DNA of 64,000 nucleotides, taken from Chryseobacterium taklimakanense. GTDB lineage: Bacteria > Bacteroidota > Bacteroidia > Flavobacteriales > Weeksellaceae. Each line of letters starts with the position of its first letter. Positions within the stretch are counted from its first letter, which is position 1. Both the position numbers and the translations under genes were made by a program. The stretch spans positions 620,001 through 684,000 of the forward strand of contig NZ_LT906465.1 of the NCBI RefSeq assembly GCF_900187185.1, given 5' to 3'. Below, in pieces: positions 16,739 to 25,274 of the stretch. The notes under the pieces are model-generated. The model was given only the letters and a program-made list of their open reading frames with translations. It did not search any database and was not told the DNA's origin.

Positions 16739-17992
16739 TTATATTTCTTGCGGTGTTGAGCCGTTTTCGTTAAGATTAATTTCTGATGCTGTAATTTCAT
16801 CATAATCATCGCTTTCATCATCTTCTGATATATGGTACTTTTTGTAGAGTGAATTGATTTTAATTTTAAGCGCAATCCAGCCTAATACAAAATACACTAA
16901 CGCCAAAATTAAAAGATGCATGAAGTATTTTTGGGTTAAATAATCTGAACCACGCTCCACAACCATGATTTTCAATGCCTCAAGATAAGGCGTCAGGGGA
17001 ATAATGGAATTGAAATACTGCACAAACTGAGGCATCGCCGACGTTGGCCACGTAAATCCACTGACGATGAACGCCGGAGAAGCAATCACCATCAGATATT
17101 GTGTCGCCTTCAGCGCGTCAGGAACCAAAATACTGAACAGCACGCCCAAATTGGTTGATGCCACCACGAAAATTGCGGTCAGCAGGAAAAAGTTGGGCAC
17201 ATTCACCGGTGACGGAATTTTAAAATAAAGGCTGCACAGGTAGAAAAACAGGATGTTGAAATTGGCAAAAATCCACACCGGGAGGCATTTTATAGCCATC
17301 ACCAACACCGCATATTTGTGTTTACCGGCAAAATCACGTTTAAAACTGTCGCGCTTGAACTCCTCTGCAAAAGTCACGGCCATAGCCATCAAAATGACCT
17401 GCTGCAGTACCACCGCCATCATCGCGGGCCACATAAAAATCAGGTAATTGCTCGTGGTGTTGAACAGCGTGATGTAATTGGCTTTAAACGGTTCGTATTG
17501 GGTTTTCGCAATTTCTGCATTCATTCCTTTTCTCTGCAGCGCCTTGATCTCTGCTCCTGCCGAAAATGTTCCCAGGATCTGCTGTATCGCTTTCGTAGCA
17601 AAATTCGCGGTGAGGACATTGGACGTGTTGATGTAAACCGTAATTTCCGGATACTTTTTCTGCAGCATCAGCGCTTCAAACCGCTCCGGAATGATGACAA
17701 CAGCGGCAGCTTCAGTTTTGATGACCTCATCTTTCAGGGGAGCCGGCTCATCGATATAATTCAGGACTTTGATGGTGTGGTTGTCCTCAAACATTTGGGT
17801 AACCTGGTCGGAAAGCGGCGTTTTATCGTGGTTGATGAGGATCACCGGAATGTTTTCAACCTTCCCTTTTTTATAAGTGAACCCAATAAGCAATGCGTAG
17901 AATGCCGGTGCCATAAAAAACACCGAAAGCATGGTTTTATTGGTAAAAAAGAGCCGGAATTCTCTTCTCAGTAAATATCTTAACTGTTTCAT
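16739..17992 (-). CDS. ABC-2 type transporter permease of a tripartite efflux system
   Basis: A 417-residue membrane protein with the YhiH/YbhR layout: a first transmembrane helix at about residues 17-37 (TMLSVFFMAPAFYALLIGF), a large extracytoplasmic domain to about residue 170, then five helices (MWPAMMAVVLQQVILMAMAVTFAEEFKR; FLLTAIFVVASTNLGVLFSILVP; VIASPAFIVSGFTWPTSAMPQFV). The C-terminus is acidic (EDDESDDYDEI). It is the third gene of tolC-hlyD-permease. The ATPase and the usual second permease are not next to it, so it must borrow them from elsewhere or the operon is reduced. Substrate unknown. Confidence 0.85.
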   Translation of the reverse strand: MKQLRYLLRREFRLFFTNKTMLSVFFMAPAFYALLIGFTYKKGKVENIPVILINHDKTPLSDQVTQMFEDNHTIKVLNYIDEPAPLKDEVIKTEAAAVVIIPERFEALMLQKKYPEITVYINTSNVLTANFATKAIQQILGTFSAGAEIKALQRKGMNAEIAKTQYEPFKANYITLFNTTSNYLIFMWPAMMAVVLQQVILMAMAVTFAEEFKRDSFKRDFAGKHKYAVLVMAIKCLPVWIFANFNILFFYLCSLYFKIPSPVNVPNFFLLTAIFVVASTNLGVLFSILVPDALKATQYLMVIASPAFIVSGFTWPTSAMPQFVQYFNSIIPLTPYLEALKIMVVERGSDYLTQKYFMHLLILALVYFVLGWIALKIKINSLYKKYHISEDDESDDYDEITASEINLNENGSTPQEI

Positions 17993-18017
17993 TTTAATAG
18001 AATAATAATTCCGTCAC

Positions 18018-18974
18018 TTATTTTAAAACCACATTGGAGTTCACCAGAATATTACCCAACTGGGCCCGATTATCCGGAATTACTTTAATCTCATAAACCG
18101 CATCTTCAGGATTATAATCCGGAAAAGCCGTCGTGATATCGGCGTATTTTGCCAGTTGTTTGATGGAAACAATGCGCCCGGTAATTTCTTTTTGGTTGTA
18201 ATTTACGACCATTTTCACGGTTTTCCCTTTCTCATAAGCTGAAATTTTACTTTCCGGAACGGTGAATCTGAAATAAGTCGTGTCGGGAATATAGCCTGAA
18301 AAAAGTGCAAAACCGGCGGTCGCAAGTTCGCCTTTGTTCAAAGAAACCGTTTCGATTTCCATATCGTTTGTAGCGATCACATATCTTTCAGAATAAGCCA
18401 CATTCGCTTCCTGCAGCGCACCCATCGCCTGATTGGCCTGTCCTTCCGCCATTTCTATTTTTTCGTAACGTGTACCGATCTGCACATCATGCAGTTCGGC
18501 GTTTGCAGCGTCCAACTGTGCTTTGGCACCCTGGTATTTCGCGAAGGCTTCATCATAATTTTGTGGCGAAAGCAAGCTGTCGCGGTACATATTCCTAGCC
18601 CTGTTGTAGGCTTTCTGCGCATACTGATACTGCTCCTGAAGCCCTTTTTGTTTGGCTCTCAACTGTCGCATCTGGTCGGCGGTCGCACCGTTTCTTGCCA
18701 TTTGAGCCTGGGCCTTGGCTGCGGAAGTCGCCCCTTTTGCCTGTGCAATTTTTGCAGAAACTTCAGGTACATCAAGTTTTGCAAGCGTATCACCGGCTTT
18801 TACGGTTTGCCCTTCTTCCACATAAATTTCCAGGATCCGCCCGGTTACTTTTGGTGAAAAAGTGACGAGTTCTTTTCTCGTTTTACCTTCAATGGCACGT
18901 TCTGCGGGCTTTTCGCTGCAATTCACTAAAGTAAAGAGTGTAAGAACAGAAAGTATTTTTGATGTAGATTTCAT
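18018..18974 (-). CDS. HlyD-family periplasmic adaptor lipoprotein
   Basis: A 318-residue membrane-fusion protein that joins the inner-membrane permease to TolC. The signal peptide MKSTSKILSVLTLFTLVNC ends at a lipobox Cys. Then come the lipoyl/barrel-sandwich half (VTGRILEIYVEEGQTVKAGDTLAKLD), a long alpha-hairpin at about residues 75-190 (AKIAQAKGATSAAKAQAQMARNGA...), the returning lipoyl half (IATNDMEIETVSLNKGELATAG) and a beta-barrel. It lies 25 bases before the permease gene and 35 bases after tolC. Confidence 0.9.
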   Translation of the reverse strand: MKSTSKILSVLTLFTLVNCSEKPAERAIEGKTRKELVTFSPKVTGRILEIYVEEGQTVKAGDTLAKLDVPEVSAKIAQAKGATSAAKAQAQMARNGATADQMRQLRAKQKGLQEQYQYAQKAYNRARNMYRDSLLSPQNYDEAFAKYQGAKAQLDAANAELHDVQIGTRYEKIEMAEGQANQAMGALQEANVAYSERYVIATNDMEIETVSLNKGELATAGFALFSGYIPDTTYFRFTVPESKISAYEKGKTVKMVVNYNQKEITGRIVSIKQLAKYADITTAFPDYNPEDAVYEIKVIPDNRAQLGNILVNSNVVLK

Positions 18975-19009
18975 TTCGTTTGCTTGTTTTTTAATTTTTT
19001 TTTAAATAA

Positions 19010-20416
19010 TTAAAGATTTTCAGGATTAAGGTTTTGTGTAGATTTCATCAGTTCAATGGCGGAAACTCTCTGATTGAAAATCGCGGTCTGCAGTTCCAGC
19101 TCGGCATTCTGTAAATCCGTTTCTGCTTCGATAAGCGCGGCGGAGGTTTTGGTGCCGTATCTGAATTCCTTTTCCACCTGTTCCAAACCTTTGGCCGCGA
19201 TTTGTCTTGCCTTTTCTTTTAGTTTGATTTGTGCGTTCGCGATGTTGTAATTGGTTTGGTTGTTGGCGAGATTCAAATTCAATTTTTTAATTGCGTCTTT
19301 CTGTTTGCTCTCCAGAATTTCTTTATCTATTTTGGCTTTCTCAATGGCGTGTTTGCCTTCATTACCGTCGAAAACCTCCCATTTAAAGCCAATTCCTGCG
19401 GTAAACATGGGAATTACGTTTATGGCACTGGGATGCAAATCGAGTTTTTTTCCCGTGCCGGGAAAAATTTCATCCGAGGTTGAAATGCGGTTGTTGTAAA
19501 GCCCGAAATACGACAGCGAAGTTTGCGCCTGCACTTTCGGAACCCACCATCTCTCTTCGGCTTTAATTTTATAATCTGTCGCGTTAATGCCGTGTTGAAG
19601 CGCTTTCACCTCTGCCCTGTTTTCTACGGTTTCGTTCAGAACTTCATAGTTTATTGGCTGAAGATCGTGTTCAATCATGGCAATACGCTCCCTTTCAATG
19701 CCGGTCAACAGATGGATCTGAGTGATCAGAAGATCCTTTTTACCTTCATATTCCACCATTTTAGAATCCAAAGTGGCCTGTGCAAGTTCGATTTTTTTGT
19801 GGTCGTAAGGCGTAATCAGACCGTAACCCAAGGCTTTGTCGGCCGTTTTTTTATTGATTTCCAAACGTTTTTTGGACTGATCCAGAACTTTTTTGGATTC
19901 GTAAACCAGCGACAACTGGTCGTATGCTTTGGAAATTTCGGTGATGACGTCGTCCTTGGTTTTCTGCATCATCACTTCTTCTGAAAGATTTTTTTCGCGG
20001 TTGGCTTCCTTCAGATATTTCACCTTTCCGCCGGAATAAATCACCATACTCGCTTCGGCTTTTGCAGAGGCAGAAAGACCGGAAATGTTGAGATTATTGC
20101 TCAGCTGTCCCTCAGGTACCACCGCTCCCGGAAAAACCGGAGGCACTGCCGGAACTTTAATTTCCGGTGAATTGATATGCGCCGAAGTGTACATGTAACC
20201 TGTTTTCCCGGTAATCTCCACTTTTGGGAGAAACACATCATTCAGCTTTTCGTCGTCCAGTTTCGTGAATTTGTTTTCTAAAACCTGCTGGTTCAGCGTT
20301 TCATTACTCTGCAGCGCACTGCTGATGAGTTCCTGCAGCGTAGGTGCCTGCTGCGCATAAAGCGTGAGCGGCAACGAAAAAGCTGCGCCCATAAGGAATT
20401 TGTGTATAGTTTTCAT
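19010..20416 (-). CDS. TolC-family outer-membrane efflux protein
   Basis: A 468-residue outer-membrane channel with a signal peptide (MKTIHKFLMGAAFSLPLTLYAQ) and the two-fold TolC repeat of long helices and beta-strands (for example TPTLQELISSALQSNETLNQQ near the start and RYGTKTSAALIEAETDLQNAELELQTAI near the end). It opens the operon tolC-hlyD-ABC permease. The promoter has the shared TTTTGACATTTATCAAAG dyad, 57 bases before the ATG. That dyad links its expression to oleate hydratase and the alpha/beta hydrolase, so export of fatty acids or other membrane-active compounds is a reasonable guess. Confidence 0.9.
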   Translation of the reverse strand: MKTIHKFLMGAAFSLPLTLYAQQAPTLQELISSALQSNETLNQQVLENKFTKLDDEKLNDVFLPKVEITGKTGYMYTSAHINSPEIKVPAVPPVFPGAVVPEGQLSNNLNISGLSASAKAEASMVIYSGGKVKYLKEANREKNLSEEVMMQKTKDDVITEISKAYDQLSLVYESKKVLDQSKKRLEINKKTADKALGYGLITPYDHKKIELAQATLDSKMVEYEGKKDLLITQIHLLTGIERERIAMIEHDLQPINYEVLNETVENRAEVKALQHGINATDYKIKAEERWWVPKVQAQTSLSYFGLYNNRISTSDEIFPGTGKKLDLHPSAINVIPMFTAGIGFKWEVFDGNEGKHAIEKAKIDKEILESKQKDAIKKLNLNLANNQTNYNIANAQIKLKEKARQIAAKGLEQVEKEFRYGTKTSAALIEAETDLQNAELELQTAIFNQRVSAIELMKSTQNLNPENL

Positions 20417-20444
20417 TTACTGTTTGTTTGTAAAATTGAACGTG

Positions 20445-20490
20445 CAAATTTCCGACCGCTGGAGAAAAATTCCTTTGATAAATGTCAAAA
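20445..20490 (-). promoter_or_regulatory. Shared dyad activator site plus -7 box, tolC efflux promoter
   Basis: Plus-strand CTTTGATAAATGTCAAAA at 20473-20490 is an inverted repeat with one arm mismatch. The minus-strand -7 box GAAATTTG is at 20445-20452, exactly 20 bases away. The predicted transcript start is near 20438. Confidence 0.7.
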
Positions 20491-20520
20491 AAAAAACCGG
20501 AACCCCAAATGTTCCGGTCA
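20487..20520 (-). terminator. Intrinsic terminator after the DUF2007 gene
   Basis: ACCGGAAC and GTTCCGGT make an 8-bp stem with a 7-base loop, followed on the minus strand by ten T. The T-run merges with the dyad site of the tolC promoter. Confidence 0.9.
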
Positions 20521-20556
20521 AAGTAGTAAAATTTAAAATTATGAAATTGTTTTGGG

Positions 20557-20787
20557 TTAAACATTATCCGATTTTTGAAGCCAGGCATCAATGATTTCAA
20601 ATGCCTTTTTTTCATCTTCGAGGCTTACCATTATTTTCAAAGTATTCGCCGTCGGCGTCGTGGTGAAGGTCATATATTTGTTTTCAACCGTGTTTTCAAT
20701 ACCGGCATCGGCCAGTTTAGATTTTACCAGCTGTATTTCCTGCGGTACTTCGCTTTCAAATACTGAAACTTTAGTTGTTTTATTCAT
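20557..20787 (-). CDS. DUF2007-type small protein
   Basis: A 76-residue protein, VSVFESEVPQEIQLVKSKLADAGIENTVEN...LKIMVSLEDEKKAFEIIDAWL, matching the pattern of DUF2007 ('putative signal transducing protein'), a small ferredoxin-like fold related to the PII shape. Its role is not established. It is a single-gene unit closed by a strong terminator. No signal peptide, so cytoplasmic. Confidence 0.75.
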   Translation of the reverse strand: MNKTTKVSVFESEVPQEIQLVKSKLADAGIENTVENKYMTFTTTPTANTLKIMVSLEDEKKAFEIIDAWLQKSDNV

Positions 20788-20858
20788 TTTCTTCCTACAT
20801 TTTGGAGCTTAAAATTACAAAATTTTTGATAAAATCTCTATTTTTTTATTAAAATAAT

Positions 20859-22142
20859 TTAATTTTCAGAGGAATATTTTTCTCTGTACCTTCTGTAAAG
20901 CTCTTTCTGCTGATTGTCGAGATTCAGTTGCCGCCCGTCAATAAATGCTTCTGTAACATTATTGGTGAGTTGGTCCAGTGCATCACCGTCAGAAATAAAA
21001 AGGGTGGCACTTTTGCCTACTTCAAGACTGCCGTAATCTTTGTCTATACCCAGAATTTTTGCAGCGTTAAGTGTAATACTTTGCAGGGCTTTTTCCTTTT
21101 CCAGGCCATGCGCTACAGTAGTTCCGGCAAGGAAAGGCAGGTTTCGGGAATCTGAAAAATCTTTGCCGGAGCTGTAATCTAAAGCGTGCAGAATTCCTTT
21201 GTCTGAAACCATTTTTGCAAACGCGTAGGATAACATGGGCGAAGAAGAATCGTTTGGCGGAAGCGAGTGCGGATTGGTCACAATCAGCGGAAACCCCGAT
21301 TTTTTAATGTCATCCAAAACACCCGTTAAACTCGCATCGCCTAAGAGGACCGTCTTCCTGAATCCGTTGTCCTGCGCAAATTTAATCGCCTCCAAAGCTT
21401 CATTGGCACCGGGAACCTCGATAAATACGGTTTTTCCCCCGGTATAAACGGGCTCTATGGCCTCAAGTTTATAATCCTTAATTCCGGATTTGGGAACATA
21501 AGTTTTCGCTCTCAGAAAAAGTGACTTCAGTTCCAGCAATGCAGCATCGCGGCGCTCTTTCATTTCCCTGTTACGCTTTTCATCGGTCGATTTTCTGTTT
21601 GCAGGCCACGAAACATGCAGCACATTATCTTTGGAAACCACGGCATCTTCCCAGTTCCATGCGTCCAGTTTCATTACCGAAGACGTTCCTTTCAAAACAC
21701 CGCTTGCCATTACCGGCTGCGTCAGCAGGACACCGTTGGTACGGATCACGGGAATTACGTGGCTGTCGGTATTGAACGCAATCAACGTACGTATTTCCGG
21801 CATAAAAGCGTTGGCTTCGCGGTAATCTACAGTCGCGTTGGTGGCGGCAATTTCTACCAGACCAAGAGAATTATTCAACAGGATAAAACCGGGATAAACG
21901 TGTTTCCCTGCGGCGCTGATCACCTTTGCATTGGAAGGAACGGCACCGTTCAACGAAGTGATTTTGCCGTTTTCAAAAACAATCGTTCCGTTTTGCAATA
22001 CATTTCCGGCTGCCGTATGAATTGTAGCTCCTGTAATTGCCACCGGAACCGTTTGTTTGGGTGCCGGTGCAGGACGCTGCGCTGAAGCTAATCCCGAAAC
22101 GAAAACTGCCGCAGCAAATATTTTATATATTGATTTTTTCAT
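20859..22142 (-). CDS. Amidohydrolase-family protein lacking metal ligands
   Basis: A 427-residue secreted protein (signal MKKSIYKIFAAAVFVSGLASAQ) with the amidohydrolase layout: the N-terminal small barrel (VAITGATIHTAAGNVLQNGTIVFENGKI), the body, and the closing ITLNAAKILGIDKDYGSLEVGKSATLFI segment. Where active members have PGFIDxHxH, it has YPGFILLNNSLGL, and the usual late Asp of the GTD motif is replaced by HALDYSSG. The metal-binding His residues are therefore missing and catalysis is doubtful. It lies 15 bases after a 991-residue relative on the same strand, so it may be a partner subunit of that protein. Confidence 0.8.
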   Translation of the reverse strand: MKKSIYKIFAAAVFVSGLASAQRPAPAPKQTVPVAITGATIHTAAGNVLQNGTIVFENGKITSLNGAVPSNAKVISAAGKHVYPGFILLNNSLGLVEIAATNATVDYREANAFMPEIRTLIAFNTDSHVIPVIRTNGVLLTQPVMASGVLKGTSSVMKLDAWNWEDAVVSKDNVLHVSWPANRKSTDEKRNREMKERRDAALLELKSLFLRAKTYVPKSGIKDYKLEAIEPVYTGGKTVFIEVPGANEALEAIKFAQDNGFRKTVLLGDASLTGVLDDIKKSGFPLIVTNPHSLPPNDSSSPMLSYAFAKMVSDKGILHALDYSSGKDFSDSRNLPFLAGTTVAHGLEKEKALQSITLNAAKILGIDKDYGSLEVGKSATLFISDGDALDQLTNNVTEAFIDGRQLNLDNQQKELYRRYREKYSSEN

Positions 22143-22157
22143 TTTTTGAAATAAATT

Positions 22158-25133
22158 TTAGTGTTCGTGGTTATGCTCCTCGCCTTCTAAGGTGTCACAG
22201 TGGTAAAGCACTTTTACTTCCCTGTTTACAGCCTGTGTATTTCCTTTTTTCGAATCATCTGAGAAGAGCATTTTCTGGATCAGGCGGTTCTTTTCATCTT
22301 TTACCATCCTGTCTTTCATAGCTTGGGTTGAAGCGTCATAGTAAAGGATCCCGTCAACGAAAGTCTTGTCAACCTTAGCATAAATACTCAAAGGATTATC
22401 GGTCCAAAGTACCAAATCGGCATCTTTGCCAGTCTCTATTGAGCCTACTCTATGGTCAACCTGCATCATTTTTGCCGGATTCAGCGTTACCATTTTCCAG
22501 GCCTCTTCCTGCGGAACATTACCGTATTTCACGGCTTTTCCGGCTTCCTGATTCAGCCTTCTCGCCATTTCAGCGTCATCGGAATTAATCGCTGTGTTAA
22601 CCCCTGCCTGAAGCAAAAGCGCTGCGTTGTAAGGAATGGCCTCACGAACTTCTTCTTTGTACGCCCACCAGTCGGAAAATGTAGATGCATTCACGCCGTG
22701 AGCTTTCATTTTATCAGCAACTTTGTACCCTTCAAGAATATGGGTAAACGTCTGCACCTTAAAATTAAATCTGTCCGCAACGTTCATCAGCATATTGATT
22801 TCGCTCTGAACATAAGAGTGGCACGTGATAAAGCGCTGAGCATTCAGAATTTCTGCCATTGTTTCGAGACGAAGGTCTTTTCTATAATTTTTATTGCCCG
22901 CCTTTTCTTTCTGATATTCCTGCGCTCTGGTAAACCAAAAATCAAAAGCCTGCTCTACACCGCCTCTCGATTGCGGAAAGCGGTTCGGATTATTGCCCCA
23001 GTTACTCTGTTTCACGTTTTCACCCAAAGCAAATTTGATGTAGCCTTTCGCATCGGGGAACCTCATGTTCTCCATATTCTCGCCCCATTTAAACTTGACA
23101 ACCGATGACTGCCCTCCCACCGGATTTGCCGACCCGTGGAGCTGCTGAGCGGAAGTAACACCTCCCGCCAACTGACGGTAGAAATTGACGTCATCCGGAT
23201 TGAGCGCATCACTCATCCTCACTTCAGCAGAATTGTTGGAGCCAGCTTCATTCACTCCTCGTGAGAGGCCAATGTGTGTATGCTCATCAAAAATTCCGTT
23301 GGTAAGGTGCATATTTGCCCCATTGATCACCGTTGCGCCAGAGGATGAAAGATTTTCACCAACCTGTACGATTTTCCCTTTAGAAACTTTTACATCAAGG
23401 TTTTTTACAATACCTTTTGATGTATTGGTCCATACAGTGGCGTTTTTTATCAAATAATCTTGTTGCACCGGCAGCGTTTCACTTCCAAAAGCTGAAAACG
23501 GATACCAAATTTTGCCCGGTTCGTCAGTTTTGTCAGGAACTTGTCTTTTAGCCTCAGGTTCAAAACCTTTAACATAATTTATGCTGAATGGCACATTGTT
23601 TCCGTCTTTGTTCACCGCAAATCCGTTTCTGCTCTTAAAATCCGTGATTGGATAAATCACGCGGTAATTTTGCAGCGAATCGTTCGGAAGTTTCAGTTCC
23701 ATAGCTATCTTATAGTCGGCTACAGCCAGCTTTACTTTACCCTTTTTATCACCCTGGGAGATTTCAGCTTCAGGCCTGGTGATTTTTCCTTTTATCTTCA
23801 AATCATAAGGCTGATTATTGACCGTAACTTTGTACTCGCCACGAACATCAGTTTCCGGCATCCTGTTGATAACATTTTGCTTGCCAAGAACCCAGTTTTC
23901 GTAAATTACGGACTCTTTACTGAATAAATCATCCGAGGTCATAATGAAGTTAGCATAAGCACCTTTTGTCAGCTTACCAAGATCATTTGCCTGAAGAAGC
24001 TGCGCCGGTTTTTCAGTCAGCGCCTGTAAAATTTCCTCTTTTGAAAGGCCTTTCTTATTCAGATCTCTCAACTTTTCAAGAAATGAACCTTTGTCCTTCA
24101 GTTTATACATCGTAAGGGCAAAGGGCACTTTTTCTTTTGCCAAAAATACCGCATTGTAAGGCGCCAGTTCCCAATGTTTTAAGTCTGCAACATCCAGATC
24201 TTCAACATCCAAAGCATCCTGTATCTGGTAAGGTTTCGGATATTCCAAAGGAAGAATTAATGTCCCATTGGTCGCTTTGATCTCTTTAGCCCGCTGATAT
24301 TCGTTTCCAGATCCTAAAAACACAAACTGCTGCCCAGCTTCATCACCAATCTTATCAGCACGCAGAACATCCCATTTTTCTGAAGTTTCAATAATGGTCG
24401 GCAATTTTTTGTATTTGTTAAAAGCTTCCAGGTTTGTATTTTTCTGAATATTTGAACCGCCTTTTGCGTACCATTCCGCATCCAGATACGCCTGACGAAT
24501 CAGCGCGACAGAGCCAGCCATCGAAGTTGGATAAGCCATTTTTGAACTTCCTTTGTTAAAAGAAAGCAAAAACGCAGCGTCTTCCTTCAGGATTTTATCA
24601 GTGGCCAAACCTTCGCCAAGGCCGATTAAAACGGCTGAGCCGCGTACGATGCCGTCTTCATTAAAACTCAAGACCGAACCGAAACCCTGATTCAGATAAT
24701 CCTGATAATCCTTCAGCTGGTTCGTGAAGGTATTTACCGCCCTTGTATCTGCTTTCACTGCGTCATTGTACGCTGCGGAAGTCGCGTCGGCAGGCAGATA
24801 TAAGCTGCCGGGATTGTACTCGTTCCTTTTGGCTTTCTCCACACCCACATTGGCATAAGGATCAATAAATGAAGGATAAACATAAGATCCGCGACCATCC
24901 AAAACCACCGCATCTTTAGGGATCGCCACTTTTCCAGAAGCGATCACTTTACCCTCCTGAAATACCAAAACGGCATTTTCAACTTTGGTTTTGTAATCCT
25001 GGTAAAGGGTGATGTTTTTCACAGCGTACACGCTTTTGTCTTTTCCCTTAGTGTCATTTGGCCAGTAACCTACCTGTGCGTGGATGCCGACAACGGCGCT
25101 AAAGGAAAGAACCATGAGGACTCTTTTCAACAT
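22158..25133 (-). CDS. Large secreted amidohydrolase with an inactive first half
   Basis: A 991-residue secreted protein (signal MLKRVLMVLSFSAVVGIHAQ). The first half, to about residue 430, has amidohydrolase features without ligands (YVYPSFIDPYANVG). After a beta-rich linker, the second half, from about residue 560, is a complete amidohydrolase: LIKNATVWTNTSKGIVKNLDV, NGIFDEHTHIGLSRG with the His-X-His pair, later His residues in RFITCHSYVQSE and VQTFTHILEGYK, and INSDDAEMARRLNQEAGKA with the catalytic Asp. It closes with LNPAKMMQVDHRVGSIETGKDADLVLW. A periplasmic imidazolonepropionase-like hydrolase or dipeptidase is likely; the substrate is unknown. A short His-rich tail (EGEEHNHEH) could bind metal. 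Confidence 0.85.
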   Translation of the reverse strand: MLKRVLMVLSFSAVVGIHAQVGYWPNDTKGKDKSVYAVKNITLYQDYKTKVENAVLVFQEGKVIASGKVAIPKDAVVLDGRGSYVYPSFIDPYANVGVEKAKRNEYNPGSLYLPADATSAAYNDAVKADTRAVNTFTNQLKDYQDYLNQGFGSVLSFNEDGIVRGSAVLIGLGEGLATDKILKEDAAFLLSFNKGSSKMAYPTSMAGSVALIRQAYLDAEWYAKGGSNIQKNTNLEAFNKYKKLPTIIETSEKWDVLRADKIGDEAGQQFVFLGSGNEYQRAKEIKATNGTLILPLEYPKPYQIQDALDVEDLDVADLKHWELAPYNAVFLAKEKVPFALTMYKLKDKGSFLEKLRDLNKKGLSKEEILQALTEKPAQLLQANDLGKLTKGAYANFIMTSDDLFSKESVIYENWVLGKQNVINRMPETDVRGEYKVTVNNQPYDLKIKGKITRPEAEISQGDKKGKVKLAVADYKIAMELKLPNDSLQNYRVIYPITDFKSRNGFAVNKDGNNVPFSINYVKGFEPEAKRQVPDKTDEPGKIWYPFSAFGSETLPVQQDYLIKNATVWTNTSKGIVKNLDVKVSKGKIVQVGENLSSSGATVINGANMHLTNGIFDEHTHIGLSRGVNEAGSNNSAEVRMSDALNPDDVNFYRQLAGGVTSAQQLHGSANPVGGQSSVVKFKWGENMENMRFPDAKGYIKFALGENVKQSNWGNNPNRFPQSRGGVEQAFDFWFTRAQEYQKEKAGNKNYRKDLRLETMAEILNAQRFITCHSYVQSEINMLMNVADRFNFKVQTFTHILEGYKVADKMKAHGVNASTFSDWWAYKEEVREAIPYNAALLLQAGVNTAINSDDAEMARRLNQEAGKAVKYGNVPQEEAWKMVTLNPAKMMQVDHRVGSIETGKDADLVLWTDNPLSIYAKVDKTFVDGILYYDASTQAMKDRMVKDEKNRLIQKMLFSDDSKKGNTQAVNREVKVLYHCDTLEGEEHNHEH

Positions 25134-25218
25134 ATTTATTTTAAATTAAGATCGTTTTCTTCAGTGAATTATCAAATATATAAATAATAATAAATCTAAA
25201 CAGCATGCCTTATAAAAA

Positions 25219-25242
25219 TAACCGGACTTATTTGCCCGGTTA
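25219..25242 (-). terminator. Intrinsic terminator after the lysine transaminase gene
   Basis: TAACCGG and CCGGTTA arms with a 10-base loop; on the minus strand TTTTTATAAGG follows. It lies 33 bases after the stop codon of the transaminase gene. Confidence 0.75.
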
Positions 25243-25274
25243 CTATCATTTTATGAAATTTTAAACTATTTTGT

